Below are positions 24,232 to 36,873 of a DNA stretch of 64,000 bases, piece after piece. The translations under genes and the position numbers were made by a program. How positions within the stretch are numbered: the first letter of the stretch is position 1; every line of letters starts with the position of its first letter. This DNA is from Rhizoctonia solani (lineage: Eukaryota > Basidiomycota > Agaricomycetes > Cantharellales > Ceratobasidiaceae). The stretch lies in assembly GCF_016906535.1 (NCBI RefSeq), contig NC_057376.1, positions 2,046,001 through 2,110,000 of the forward strand. The letters are read 5' to 3'. The notes below the pieces were generated by a model, which saw nothing but the letters and a program-made list of their open reading frames with translations, ran no database searches and was not told where the DNA came from.

Positions 24232-25590
24232 TCAGGAATCTGGCCTGTGTTTTTTAAAGTTGGGCCGGGATTGGTTGATAGGATCTTGAATAACTTGTTT
24301 TTCGAGAGTACTTTGCGCATTTGAGTTGCCAGACAGCGTATCATCATCACTCGGGTTTAACTCTAGAGACAGCTCAAGGTTTATATCTGGGCGCTGAGTA
24401 GAGATATGCATTATGTCCCACTCGGGACTCGGTATCCGAGATCGATCCGGCCGCGTCGAAATGTTAAACCGGGGAGGATCACTCCCTTTCGATCCTTCGA
24501 TATCTCGCGCTTGTGATGAAATGGGGATAGGATCGCTTGAGAGATTCCCATCTGTAGCGCTATCAAGAGGCAAAGTAACGGACTTTTGACCACTTGAATA
24601 AAATGGCCTGTTGAACGCCTCATACAATCGGCGGACTTTAGTGGGACCGAATCCAGGGCAGAGTTGCATGTCTTCAGTCGCTGCATGTGCTATGTTCGAG
24701 AAAGACTGGAGAAGACTTAGGTATGTAAATACACCAGACTTAGAAACACGGGCTCACCCCAAAGTTCGTCTTCAGGGTCATTACGTCGGTTTTGTTTACA
24801 CCTCGGACAGTTGTGAGTGCTGCACGTAACACCGATTGATAGTCATTGTCTACTCTCTCCTTGATAATTTGATGAGACTTAAACTCGTATAATTTGTATG
24901 TGGCGAGGTATTGTCCAACCTCCTCCGCTCTGCAGAAGCTATTGAGGCAAGGCAAGGTGGAGGATGGGGTTGTACTCACGACCAAGCAACCATAACAGTA
25001 ATTCCATTGAGTAAACACGCCTATGCCTATGGTTAGTTTGTTTCAATCGTAATCAGCGGATCCCAGATCTATACCTTGGTAAGCTCTTTAATCGAGCTCT
25101 GGTGTTCGGACTTCGGAGCGGTTAGAAAAAAGCAGGCGAATGGTGACATGCTACTGACCACATCGCACAAGATTAGAAGGATTCGATTGTCGTAGTTCTT
25201 CCCGAGCTTTTCGAATCTACTAAAGATATACTGAGGGTGCAAATGATGATACTTCAAACTTCAAATCCAGATTAATTATACCAGATAGCCTCGTCAATAA
25301 AGTTTCACAGGCATACCTTAGATATAATACTCCTGTGGTAGAGCCAACCTGATAGTCCACGATTATATCGTTGTTGTACTCCCAGGGGATACCCTTGACG
25401 TGGTCGAGAATCGGGTTTCCTTTCTACACAAATCAGTTTGGAAGTTGGGGGTCAAGATTATGACACTCACCTGTCTTTTATGAACAAGAATAGCATTTCC
25501 TATTGTACTTTTTGCGGCCTTTGCCGTGAGAGTATCAGATGCTAGGGATGGAGGTGCTCGATTTTTAGGATCCCTCGGTACGTCACTCAT
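24232..25590 (-). CDS. RAD10: ERCC1/Rad10 DNA-repair endonuclease subunit
   Basis: Non-catalytic partner of XPF/Rad1 in the structure-specific nuclease that cuts 5' of lesions in nucleotide excision repair and in single-strand annealing. The start at 25588-25590 gives MSDVPRDPKNRAPP. The central domain is recognisable across exons: GNAILVHKRQ, then KGNPILDHVKGIPWEYN, LFLSLKYHHLHPQYI-like and ILLILCDVV, and then ELTKACLLNGITVMVAWS and AEEVGQYLATYKLYE. The C-terminal tandem helix-hairpin-helix follows (LTTVRGVNKTDVMTLKTNFG, then LCPGFGPTKVRRLYEAF), which dimerises with XPF. A further ~120 residues form a polar tail absent from short homologues. Exons join in frame. It is convergent with GTPase copy C. 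Confidence 0.9.
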
Positions 25591-26071
25591 GGCGGATCGA
25601 ACACACTGAAGCAAGTCACATGACTAGAACCCGCCAATCTTCCGTACTTTACAATTACAACCTCGGTACCATCGGGCGAAGGCAGAGTGAGTGTCGTGAG
25701 GTAAAATGCTCCGACATTGAACCCTGTGTTACATATAGTCTGGTTGCCGAGTAATTAGTCCGCCGGCAAGTGGTCACCAGGACAGTAAAGCGAGAAACCT
25801 CCGTAAGGGGCAGCGCACTAGGCTTCTTGCAGGTCAACTTGGCTTCGTTTTAGTTGAGAGTGCGGGGTCCGTATGTCATCTCACGATAATTTCTCCATTG
25901 AACGTAACTTGTGATCAAAGCCAATTCATATTTTGTCATCCACCCAAGGCCACTGAGCAACGCATATAATCCGACATTCCACCCTAAATCTTCACATGAA
26001 TCAAAACAACTTCTTGATATCCTATTACGGTGTTATCGCTACCATGTGCCTTGGTAGAGGGAGGAGGGCAG

Positions 26072-26079
26072 TATATAAA
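26072..26079 (+). promoter_or_regulatory. TATA box of the AA9 LPMO gene
   Basis: TATATAAA lies 58 bp upstream of the start codon at 26137, a normal distance for a strongly regulated fungal secreted-enzyme gene. Motif and position only. Confidence 0.5.
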
Positions 26080-26136
26080 CTCAAGAATCTCTGCAAGAGT
26101 CCCCAGACCTTCTCGCATCTGGTATTCTCGTTCAAC

Positions 26137-27517
26137 ATGATTAAGTCCTCTTTCGCAACTTCGATATTCTTAGCTAGCCTCGGGCTAGTTCTGGCTCACG
26201 GTGGTGTCACTAGTATTGCCATAGGTGGTAAAACATACCAAGGGTAGGCTACTTTATAGAGCGGACGAATAAGCGAATTGATGGCCGTCATCTAGTTGGC
26301 AGCCCTTCCTTGGAGCATCCAACCAAGCGACAGCTGGCCGTCCTTACTCCAGTTATGACCCAATACTCAATCCTGTTGCATCTACAATGCACTGCAATGA
26401 TGATGGGACTGCCGGTTCCAATCAGCAGACGCTAACCATTGCAGGTACATATGAACAATTTTGATTAGCGATACAAGAGACTGATATTGATATGCATGTT
26501 ACAATTAGCTGGACAGACGATTACTTCCATATTTCTCAGTGGACTCATGCTGAGGGTCCTTACACAGTCTATCTTGCCGCTTGTCCTGATGCAGGTTGCA
26601 CAAGTGTGAATACTGCGACGGCCAAATGGGTAAGAACGGTGTCACTTCTGTACCACGACCGGTCGCTAACACTTGTTTCGAATCTCTTAGTTCAAGATAT
26701 ACGAACTCGGCCTCATTAGTGGAACCGTATACACTGGAAAATGGGCCAACGGACTTCTTATGGCCAATCTGAAATGGGATACGGCCATCCCATCGAACTT
26801 GAAACCAGGAAATTACTTGATTCGCTGGGAGACGCTTGCACTTCACCAATCCAATACGCCTCAATTCTACCCCGAGTGTGCACAACTGCAGGTTACTGGC
26901 AGTGGCACCGCTTTCCCTACTAGCGAGTACTTGGTTTCCATTCCAGGCGCATGGAAAGGTAGGACAAATACTCTTTTGTATGGAATAACTAATTGAAGTT
27001 TAAAATTACGCAGCATCCGATCCTGGTGTGACAATTGATGTGAGATAATCGGACGGCCTTGTCTTCTTCCAAGGGCCATACTAACCCACATGTGTTCCAG
27101 ATTTACGGTGAAGCTGCCAAGACCCAAACAACATACATCATTCCCGGGCCTCGTATTTATCCAGGTTTCACTGGGGTTAACAACACCACGCCCGTTACTT
27201 CCTCTGCACCCAACACGACACCCACCACCACGGCTGCCCCGATTACTACCACAGCTGCACCCCCTACGACTACCACCCCATCGACCGGTGGAGCTGCTCA
27301 GTACGCCCAGTGTGGTGGCAAAGGCTGGACGGTGCGTTTCGACCATAATTGCAAGAAAAGATATATTGACAGTCCCTTTTTGAATTATAAAGGGCGCAAC
27401 AGCCTGCGTCTCTCCGTATAAATGTACCTTACTAAATGAGGTGAGCTTACATTGCACATATCACATAAGCTTGTGTAATGACTGTGGATCGTTTAGTATT
27501 ACTCTCAATGCCTCTGA
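26137..27517 (+). CDS. AA9 lytic polysaccharide monooxygenase with C-terminal CBM1
   Basis: Secreted copper enzyme that oxidatively cleaves cellulose. The signal peptide (MIKSSFATSIFLASLGLVLA) ends exactly before HGGVTS, giving the N-terminal His of the copper brace. Other family positions are WQPFLGASNQ, THAEGP (second brace His), Cys in AACPDAGC, and TPQFYPECAQLQV (conserved Gln and axial Tyr). A Thr/Pro-rich linker of about 45 residues leads to a fungal cellulose-binding module: YAQCGGKGWT, GATACVSPYKC, and EYYSQCL in a last tiny exon, stop 27515-27517. After the intron ending near 26508 one T seems missing at about 26523-26527, where AAGQTIT must shift frame to reach QWTHAEGP. The alternative 33-nt intron is implausible. 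It is divergent from RAD10. Confidence 0.87.
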
Positions 27518-27701
27518 GTTATATAATCCACCTGGCACCGATATACTGAGCTCTCTTCAGCTCTGCTTCACACACATTTACTTTTGTAACTTAATTCACA
27601 AACACGTATACTGTTTCCGGATGATGTGAGAGACACTAAAGACAATCAAATCCGAAATTTTCTGATATGTTCAAATTTACACAAGTAATTGGCCAATGAT
27701 G

Positions 27702-29572
27702 TCAAGTCTCCAGTTTCTCACCCTTCAGGTTTGCTACGTTGAGATACCAGTTGAGAACATTACTGGTATATGCGCCAAACACTCACCATCCGCGGGAACT
27801 CTGAACGACGTCTCTAATTCACAGTCTTTTAACACTGCTCTCTCACCGATTTGACACAATCGGCTAACGATGCAATTGTCGAGTTTTGCCCTGAAAATAT
27901 GTATAAGTAAGATTCCGCCAGGTGTTCCCAAGGCTCCATACCCATCCAAGATCTCAACGTGATCCATCACCACACATCCCTGGATCTTGACGTTTTTCCC
28001 AATTCGACAATGCTCACCAATAACCGAGCGCTTGATGGATGCTCTCTCGCCCACTGTGGCGTTGTTGGGAATGATTGAGTCACCGACAGCCGAAGGCTTC
28101 CCGCCACGCCCAGAGTGAGACTTGGAAGTGATCTGGGCAAGGACCTAGAAAAGCCCGTCAGAAAACGATGAATTATAGCTCAGGAAGAGCATTGTCTTGT
28201 CAACCTGACGATTGAGTTCCATGTATCCTGGTATAGTGTTTCCTCTACCGGAAAATCCGTCCTTGGCACGATGTAAGACATACGCAGTGCGCAGGGGCTT
28301 ACTGCCCATTGATTTGGGGACCTCTGGCGTGACCTCTTCATCATATGGCTGCGGGATTTCGGATGAGGTTGGTGAGGTGATGATCATCCCTGTCACGAGG
28401 TCTCGTTCCACATGGGTCGTGGCATGTAACATGGCAAGTTTTAACACTGGGTCTTGGGGCTTAAGCGCTACACACGAAAGTTCATTAATATTCGGGACCG
28501 AACAAATCAGGTCTTACCCGTGTTCCAGCGATCGCGCTTGCTCTTTCGGTACCCGAGCTTGCAAAGCCAAGGTAGCACCTCCTCACGGAAGGACAAAAGG
28601 CCGGGATGTTCCCGTAATATCCCCAAGACAGATCGACGCAGGACATACACGTGTGAATCCAAGTATCGAGTGGTGAATCGTGTGTTGGGAAATCTAATCG
28701 GCCGGATTATACAAACAGTTGCGGATAGATGAATAAGAAACTAGTACTCTGCCGTCAAACCCATATGAATTTCTAGGTCGTCATCGTCATCGTTATCACC
28801 ATCAACATATAATAAGGTATTGCTCATCTCGTCGGCCCCGACCACAAGCTTGGGACCTGTTGTCAAGTTAATTTCGGGAACACATATCAGAGCGCGCACA
28901 CCTTTATCCTTGCCATCCGCAGGTATTTGCCTCTCGTACAAGAGGGCCGCCGCTATGGGCTCGTTTACATCCTCCCGAAATGCGTTGAGAAGCGCAGTCA
29001 ACGACAGGCCGGGCGGCGGCATAAAATCGCAAGGCAGGATAACCACGTCTAGCTAAAATGACGCAGTAAGTCAAGTTTGAAACCAAGAGTGAGGGTGACA
29101 TGCCTTGATGTGTCTTCGATGGCACGCAGTACTTCTGCGGTACCGGAGATTGATACATCGTCCTCATCCACACTCTTGAGTTCCAACCGCATATTGGAAT
29201 ATTCGGCTCGATGTAAATGATGTGAGATTTCTTGCTTGAGGACCGAGGACAAACCACAAGAACATCTATGCGCAGTTATTTCATATGATGTTGGGCACCC
29301 AGCCACCAAGATGGACGAACCAGAGATACCGCAGTCCTCCACCCAATGGAGTATGTACGAGATCATCGGACGATTACCGACGGGCAACAGGGCTTTGGCT
29401 GCCGTATTTCCACTGACATTATTGGTAAGGGGCTGGAGGCTGTGGCATAGGTGAATAAATTATATTCAAAGTATTTATTAAGTACTCACTTGGCACCATG
29501 TCCAGCCAATACCACAACCTGGAATTCACGCGCGCGTGGAGCTGGATTCTCGAGTTGATCGTCAGCTAGCAT
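27702..29572 (-). CDS. GCD1: Translation initiation factor eIF2B subunit gamma
   Basis: Part of the eIF2B guanine-nucleotide exchange complex that recycles eIF2-GTP. The start at 29570-29572 gives MLADDQLENP, then FQVVVLAGHGAK and, after an intron, KALLPVGNRPMISYILHWV, the nucleotidyltransferase-like domain opening. TAEVLRAIEDTSRHDVVILPCDFMPP follows. The C-terminal half has the left-handed beta-helix hexapeptide repeats (SIIPNNATVGERASIKRSVI, IGKNVKIQGCVVMDHVEI, KLDNCIVSRLCQIGERAVL). The last intron (donor after GCGGATG) leads to NLKGEKLET and stop at 27702-27704. Exons join without a break. Its 385-bp upstream region is shared with the divergent methyltransferase gene. Confidence 0.88.
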
Positions 29573-29956
29573 AGTTGGCGGTCGAAATTAGAGTGACTCA
29601 ATAAGCGCTGGTGTGTCAGCTTAATGTTTATCCAAGCGCCCGGTATCCGGCGGAAAAGAAAGAAATCGTCTATTACCAAACATACCGGGTGGGATCGACA
29701 GCACGTGTCGCGTAAATGCTGCGGAACAAGGTTTGCCTTTCGGCCTTGACGCGAAGCAATGATCCAGTGAACCATCTCAGGGATCTGCACAGGAGATCTT
29801 TTGAATGTTCCATCTCCCCAACTGGTCAGGAACCGTCGGCCGGTCGTACATGTGGAGAGCTATAAGATATCTCATCGTCCAGCCAACCAAGATCACTGCA
29901 CTATAACTATCTCCTGGATTCAAACTACGCCTTGGGGTCATTAGCACGCAAGTACA

Positions 29957-31378
29957 ATGCCAGCACCACTCGAGCATAATCCTCCCGACAGACGGGACGA
30001 AGATGCCAGTACATTGCTGGATACCAGGAAGATGAGGATTTTAGCGATATCGACTCCGACTCGTCCGATATTACTACCCGGTCGATGAGCACTTTAAACT
30101 CACTAGAAGTCAATAGTAAGTAGAAGCTCTGGAACAACCTCAAGGCCTGACTAAACAGCTCTCGACAGGCTACTTTCGAGAGGTGTACGGTAGGGCATAT
30201 CCTGCCGACAGAAACATACCAGCATTTGTACCCCTGGATAACGGAGAGGCAGCTCGGTTGGAGATTCAGCACCATTACATGAAACTCATGATTGGATCCA
30301 ACTACTTCGGACCTGTTCTGGAAATACTACAACCACACCCTACACGCCGAAAGCGGGTTTTGGACGTGTTTACAGCCGATGGAACATGGTAAGCGGTGTT
30401 TCCCCTTATTTTCGTAGTAACATTCCACGTCGAGTATTCAGGGCACAAGAAATGGCCACGGAATTCCCTCACGTGGATTTCGTTAGCCTCGACATGATAC
30501 CCCTTGTTCCGCACGCACCAAGACCCAACATCAGCTTTGAGGTATACGACGTCTACAACGGCCTGGCCGAACCAGACGCATCTTTCGACATAGTTCATGC
30601 TCGAAGAACCATCACACAGGTCAGTAGATTCGATTGCTCACAGCCCGATGCCACCAACATACTATCTCAGTTTCGGGACTATAATTCATTCTTACGCGAA
30701 ATACATAGGGTGTTAAAACCCGGGGGCTTGATATTGTTCGGACAGGTTGAGATAGAAGTGTATGAATATACCTCGCCGGATCAGGTAGATGTGGATCCCA
30801 GCCTCCTGTAAACGTCTCCTGCTAACTCATGTTTCATTTCATAGTCCACGCCCAATGACCCGGGCAGTACGCTATTCCCCGGCCCCCATGTGATCCAGGC
30901 AAAACGTTCGCTTCCCGTCATGACCCACGGGATGTATTTGCTTCGTAAATCACTTGAAGCCCAGTCGGTTCGGGTAGATATGTGGCGCGAATTACCTGAG
31001 CTCCTTACCCCCGGATCTTCCCTGTGGCACTTGCAACCACACGAACGCGAAATGAAGTTTGATGACGTTCAAACCTATTCACCAACTGTGGAAACTGCTT
31101 GTGCTCGTCCAGTTAAGGGATTCAAAGACGTCACTTCTCGTATTCACATTTATCCTACTACGGGATGGCATCAATCACCTCGACTTCGAGCTTTGGGAGA
31201 AATCGTCCAGCAAACAGGGGAATGGAGCTGGAGAAACTTTGGTCTACTGTTTCGACAGGGTAATCTTATGGACGAAAAACAGGCCAACGAACTGATTGAG
31301 GCTGGGCAAAAAGAGAGGACGTCACGAGAGATCTGGCAGGTCATGCGATACCACACTATTTATGCTATGAAGATTTAG
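29957..31378 (+). CDS. LaeA-like SAM-dependent methyltransferase
   Basis: Class I methyltransferase of the group abundant in basidiomycetes and related in layout to the secondary-metabolism regulator LaeA. The N-terminus is acidic (DEDFSDIDSDSSD), then YGRAYPADRNIPAFVPLDNG and RLEIQHHYMKLMI. Motif I reads RVLDVFTADGTWA, where relatives have a glycine-rich GTGSG core, so the SAM loop is atypical. FVSLDMIPL is motif II, FDIVHARR is post-II, and REIHRVLKPGGLILFGQ is motif III. Exons join at introns of about 50 nt; stop 31376-31378. One base seems missing near 30018-30030, where the frame from the ATG must shift to reach YQEDEDF. Substrate unknown. Confidence 0.75.
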
Positions 31379-31520
31379 AGCTGCTTTTCCAATGGGCACT
31401 AATCATTTAATATTTTCATACCATTGGACCAGATTCAGCACCCTTGTAATTCTATCCGAACTTTGTACATGTATGTATGTTGTATTAGGTTGTGGTACAA
31501 GGATGGTGTAAGCCATAATA

Positions 31521-33623
31521 TCAAAATTTGGCGAATAAAGCAGGTTGACGTCTCAATCGTGCTAGGAATGAATGTGTGAGCTACTATGGGAAGGGCGAAT
31601 AGTAAGACCTGCTTACAATAGAGCATAAGGCTAATAGCTGCGAGCTGCACCCCTCCACTGTACGATATTGGAGCGTGCCAGTTGCCTCCTGAAGCGCTCA
31701 AGATCAAGCCGGCGATGGGAGCAGCTGCGAGATTCCCGGGAGTCATAAAAAAGTTGAATGTGCCAGTTAGCCCGGCGAGGTTGCGTGTGCCAAATAATTG
31801 TGCAGCCAATGGGGTCATGAGAGAAAGGAAGCACCCTCCAGTTGCACCTTTGCAGAAAGTTCACATTGAGGACATATGGCAAGTAGATTGAACGTACCGA
31901 AAGCAACAGAAAATACCATGATCGTAACGTAGTTGTAGGCGAAGTTCCAAATCAATAATTGACTAAGTGCGCTGATTGTAATGGCACATATGAATGCATT
32001 GGCTGGTCCGATTGAATCAGCAACCAGTCCTACAAGCGAGCGTCCTAGGGCTGATGAGAAATTCATTATGGAAGAAGGTAAAACGGTATATTGGGCTGAG
32101 AGTGTTGGAATGCGGGAAGCGGCGTATGTCTAAACCCACCTCGTCAGTAGGCTCCTACTATTACTCCCATCTACACAAGCTACAAAGCTCACCGGCATAA
32201 AGAAATACGGACTGAAGAAGCCAAATATACACAGGCCCATAGAGAGAGCGGTCGACCAAAATACTGGATCTTTCAAAACTTCCTTATCCGCCCATCCTGC
32301 GCGGCCACGAATGGCTCTCGTCGCTGCACCAGCTGGCCCTTCTTTGACCAGACATATCTATTCCGAGTGAGAACAAAGAAGGGCACCATGCGTGGACAAA
32401 AGAGAAACTCACTGCAATGGACATGAAGACACAGTGAATTCCAGCGTAGATAAGTAGGGTATTTCTGAATGATATATGTGTAAGCATTGCTCTTAGAATG
32501 AGTGTGGCAGTTCCTCCTCCTGAAATACATTAATGATAGGTAATTACTCCCGGGAGTAAATGCTCACCAAACGAGCTACCGGCGGCGACGATGCCGGTGG
32601 CGAGCCCACGTCGACGCTTGAACCATTGCGAAGGATATGCCAAAACAAAAGGGAAGCAAAGCCCAGTTGCTAAGCCTTGCAAGACACCCTATGCGCTATC
32701 ATAAATTAGCTTAAGGATTTGAGGTATGATGAGCCCACCTGTGTGAGAAAAAAATGCCAAAGCTTGCTGCTGAACGCTGCTCCTATCAGCTGGCTAACTG
32801 AACAGACCAATGCCATCACGGTAAAACGCTACAGCTGAATGAGCTGCCTAAGACCCGGCTTAAATCAACAAAGATAATACCTTGTATCCGCTGAGATGAT
32901 ACCCATTGAGTAGGTATGAGGGGTAGTGTCGTGCCGACTTACTATCTATCTCCTAGTTTTCCAATGAATAAAGATGATAGGGTTCCGACCTAGTGATTTT
33001 GCCATTGGGATAAGCGAGCCAATACGCACGTAGTCGCAAAGAATACCTTACCGCGCCTTGGGTGGAGCCCAATAGCCCCAACACCGAATCTGAAGTCCCG
33101 ACAAGTATGTTATGGCGATAATACTCCTGAAATACACCCCAACATAATCTGTCAATGGCAAAGGATTAATTTGGCTCCACTCGTGCGCGAACCGCAACCA
33201 TGAGTTCAACACACCCAAAACCTAAGGGTAGATTAGCGACTCCATTGTATTTCAAACGACGGTGACATATGCATACCCAATGTCATGCTGCCTCACGCCA
33301 CCATCCCAACACCGCCATGGGTTAGTCGTCATCTGGCAGCTGAAGACAGGAAACACTCACGCCGACAGCATAAAGCAACCAAGAATGACAAGCCATCCGC
33401 GACCGCCTTCTGGAAACAGGTCGTCATTGTCGATCCCGGCGTCGATTGGTCGAACGGGAGTGGGATCTCCAATCGCTGGATATACATGAATCTCAGGCTC
33501 GGCCTTGGCTGTCTTTTCCACCTCGGACGGAGTTTTAACTGGTGTTTCGGGCGCATCCACACGTCGATGCGGGGTAGGCGAGACGTCAGTGCCTGGTTGT
33601 AGCTTCATATCCTGAACCGACAT
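31521..33623 (-). CDS. MCT-like major facilitator transporter
   Basis: Twelve-span carrier of the monocarboxylate-transporter-homologue branch (fungal Mch/Esbp6-like). The N-terminal 70 residues are cytosolic and Pro-rich; PEGGRGWLVILGCFML opens the first helix with the usual PEGG motif. Later exons give FVLAYPSQWFKRRRGLATGI (loop 4-5 motif), GGTATLILRAMLTHISFRNT and LGRSLVGLVADSIGPANAFI. They end with FGTRNLAGLTGTFNFFMTPG and a closing LRRQPALFAKF after the last intron (stop 31521-31523). Numerous short introns all keep frame. It is convergent with the methyltransferase. Substrate not inferable. Confidence 0.82.
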
Positions 33624-33906
33624 GACTGCTTGCAGTCGTGGGGTGGAGGAGAGCCAAGGATTGGCCCCAGAACCTTCGCATTATAAATGATCCGCATCCA
33701 AACGCCGTGTTGCAAGGTCCGGGTTCAAGATCCCGCAATCACGTAATTTAACCATGCTGGGAATGTTCAGCAAAATGCCGGCCGGGCCGGGGACAGCTTT
33801 GATGTAATTTAGTACAGAACTATTAATAATTATGCTCAAGGTCTAGCGCACAAACAAACATATTGAAGCATTGTCCATTACTCGGGAAAACAAACTAAAA
33901 CATATT

Positions 33907-35480
33907 CTAAGCAGAAATCCATGCACCAGCAATAAGAGAAAGCGCGGCTGGGATGAATCCTGCAGAATGATAGATCGCACCGTTGGTGGATCCGGTAGTC
34001 CCTGTAGCATTGGCTCCGGACTGGGTCTTGGTGGCAGAGCCAGACTGACTAGTGGAGGTAATAGTGCTAGATGTGCCGCTAGAATTGTTCCAAACCGATG
34101 AGCTATTGTCCAAGACATTGAAACTAAAGGCGTACTCAGAATAAATACGGACATAAGCGATCTCAAAGTAGGCGTTATCATAGTTGCGAGGGTTGCGAAC
34201 CAGGTCGAGACAGGAACCTTGATTGGGACAGGTAGACTCGAAAACACTGGTCGCACCGGCGTATGCGCCACAAATCGAAATGTTCTGGCGAGAGGTCAGT
34301 ATAAGGAAACGAAAATTAAGGTAAGACGAACAATGATCAAGGTCTGAGGACCAAAGAACTTGCTCGTATCGCATCCACTCTCGGGCCAGGCCGCGGTTGG
34401 GGTACCCCAAGTGCTTGGGTTGGGGTTGGCACTGGTTAAATCGGCAGGAATCGAACTCCTGGGGAAAAACCAGGCGCGAATTCCATTGCCAGTGGATGAC
34501 CACTCAACAGCATAGACGCCTCCTCCATTTCTACTGAAATTCAGAACTATTCGAGAATAGAGAGAAGCAAGCGTACCTAGCAAAACTTTCCCCAAAGGAA
34601 TTATCCGGCATTTGAATGATACAACCTTGGTTCCCATTGGTGTTATTGTAGCAGTCGTTGGAGACAATCCTTCCAGTGACTTGCGTGTCTGAGGCCAGGG
34701 TGCATCCTTGGCTAGTGTGAAGAGACATTTGATTGACAGGGGCCAGGTTAACATTCTCGACGATATCAATTTCACCTGAAAAATGATGAGTCGACGACAT
34801 TCGAAACTTCCTGAGTACCAACCGAAGCGCGGCCATTCGTTCTCGGGGCTACCCTGGCTCCAATAAGCTGGCCAGACAGAGCACTGAGTAGGTCAAGCGA
34901 GTTAGAGTAAATTGATTTGCAACCGAAGCCACGACTCACACCATACGGAAAGTGAAGAGCGTCCATAACGACAAGGCTTCCCTTGGTGAAGGGCTCAGTG
35001 GTGTTCATCTTGACCGACGCACGTCCGTATGCCGGATCCTGAGGGCTTCCTACTGTGGTATTATCCACCTGGAAAGTGCGTCAGCCCTAGTTTTGCACAT
35101 GTTCTGCAGATAATAGTTTCATCCACCAACCTTAATAATAGCATTACCAGCTGCATTGAGATAAACCAACTGCTGTGCCATAGCCACATCCTTTGCGAGG
35201 TACCTAATGCGAACATGTGTCAACAAGCCGTTTGTGGCTAGACAATATTCTGGATCTGCTTACGCAACATTGCCATAGTTCTTTGCGTCATTGCCGTTGG
35301 TAAAGGACCAGCCATCGAAGCTACGGGTACGAGTGTAAGCACAAGAACACGACCAATCCAGCAATATACTTACAATTTAGACCCACTGAAGTCTTGGGCA
35401 ATCGTGTATTTTGGGTTTTGCGCAGCAACGAGTGCCAACTGCGAGGCAACAAGGCCCGTCAAGAACCCAAGTCCTACCAT
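33907..35480 (-). CDS. GPI-anchored GH16 endo-beta-1,3(4)-glucanase-like protein
   Basis: Secreted or wall-anchored glycoside hydrolase family 16 enzyme acting on beta-glucans. The signal peptide MVGLGFLTGLVASQLALVAA precedes QNPKYTIAQDFSG. The catalytic ExDxxE signature is GGEIDIVENVN, preceded by WPAYWSQGSPENEWP. Aromatic substrate residues lie in GGGVYAVEW and IRAWFFPRSSIP. The end is a Ser/Thr-rich linker and a hydrophobic tail (FIPAALSLIAGAWISA) typical of a GPI signal. Introns are short; the frame is intact. About 280 bp separate its 3' end from the start of the MFS gene downstream on the same strand. Confidence 0.88.
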
Positions 35481-35836
35481 CTTGTATTAGTGCTGAAAAT
35501 GGTCGAGTATATATGACTTTGTAAACAGTAGAGTGTATCCCAAAGAGTGTGCGGATATATTGGGAAGCTCGGCGAGGTGGAGGAAACGATGGTTAGATTT
35601 TGACACCCGATTGCCACTTATAAGAGAGCACCCCTGAAACACACTGCCAAACAAAGATGGTGCAGCAATTGGAAACTGACGAGAAACACCGTCAAAGCGT
35701 GGATGGTCACGTAGTTCATGTGCCAAGAGCATAACAGTGATTTCATCGTGACAGACGTAACCATCTATCTATGGACCTTTGTTACATCTATACGCGTGAA
35801 TAAGACACAACGAACGTGCAGAATTCGATAGCCGTA

Positions 35837-36873
35837 CTACATCTCCCCGCATTCTGTCACAATCAAAATTGGTTAGAGCGATACGCGCAAGCGGTTGGCG
35901 GGCATTAGGCACCCACCGGTGATTTTAACTGTGAGTTTTGGTCGATTGTTGGGACCTGTAGCTACGTTTTCGATCTTACGGAGTGTTAGAATTCCGTCAA
36001 TTACTTTTCCGAATACAACCTAGGAAACGACGGTTAGTTTAGAGTGTAGATTCTAGCTTACACATACGTGTTTCCCGTCGAGGAAATCGCAAGCTGCCGC
36101 GGTGATGAAAAACTAGAAATCGCATGGGTCAATTTGTCTAGCTCGGATCGGGGGCACCGACCTGACATCCATTAGTATTGGGCCCTGAATTGGCCTAACA
36201 ATGGATGGCGTAAACACGAAGAGTTGCCGATATTATTAGTTGTCCGTACCATCGACAATAAGCCAGGTCCAGTGTGCTTCATCTGGAAGTTCTCGTCCTG
36301 AACCTCGGTTAGACATGGCCAGACATGTAAAAGTAACAAACTAACCGGGAATTTATCACCATATATTGAGAACGAGCCCGTCCCGTCGCCGTTTAGGAAG
36401 TCACCTCCTGTGATGGGTGTAAATAATTTGGAATGAAAATCTACGTCGGTTTACTAACCTTGTACCATAAAGTCGCGAACTCTGGCCTTTTCCATTCAAA
36501 AAGATGAAAAAGTGTGCACATTTGTTCACTCACACGCTGATTGGAGACTATCAGTAGAGTCCTCAACCTACGCGTAACAAACCCACCGATGGAAGGTGGC
36601 CCCTTTGTAGCCCTGAGGACGAGAGTTTATACTGTACAAAAGATATAAGGTAAGTACGCGGCAATAAAAAGCATACACTTACCGGTGTTCCCCAGTACAC
36701 AATTGCCGAAAATTCTCTGCAGTCCTACGCACATATTGAATTCTCCTGTCAATTGTAGTAAATCGCACATACTTTGGTACAATATCATTAAATAGTTCCA
36801 TCTTTAACCGTCCGGCAGGAGTTTCCCCAATGTTGATATCCATAAAAACGATTGGTCTCGATGGGTTCGACAT
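35837..36873 (-). CDS. Cyclophilin H-type peptidyl-prolyl isomerase
   Basis: Peptidyl-prolyl cis-trans isomerase closest in motif detail to spliceosomal cyclophilin H. Seven or more short exons from ATG 36871-36873: [60 protein letters not shown] and [58 protein letters not shown] and [11 protein letters not shown] follow, and the final exon is ECGEM. The active-site Arg (FHR) and the FMVQGGDF and QFFIT elements are present. The cyclosporin-contact Trp found in CDWLDG of the human protein is Phe here. The upstream region has two CACGTG boxes. Confidence 0.92.

Noticed and set aside
26444..26476. 33-nt intron that would avoid a frameshift in the AA9 gene
   Set aside because: Shorter than any other intron in the window, and it would insert residues not found in the family. 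A one-base error after the longer intron explains the data better.
33690..33780. tRNA gene suggested by GGGTTCAAGATCCCG near 33720
   Set aside because: The T-arm-like stretch is only 4 bp strong. I could not find a matching acceptor stem, D arm or anticodon arm upstream on either strand.
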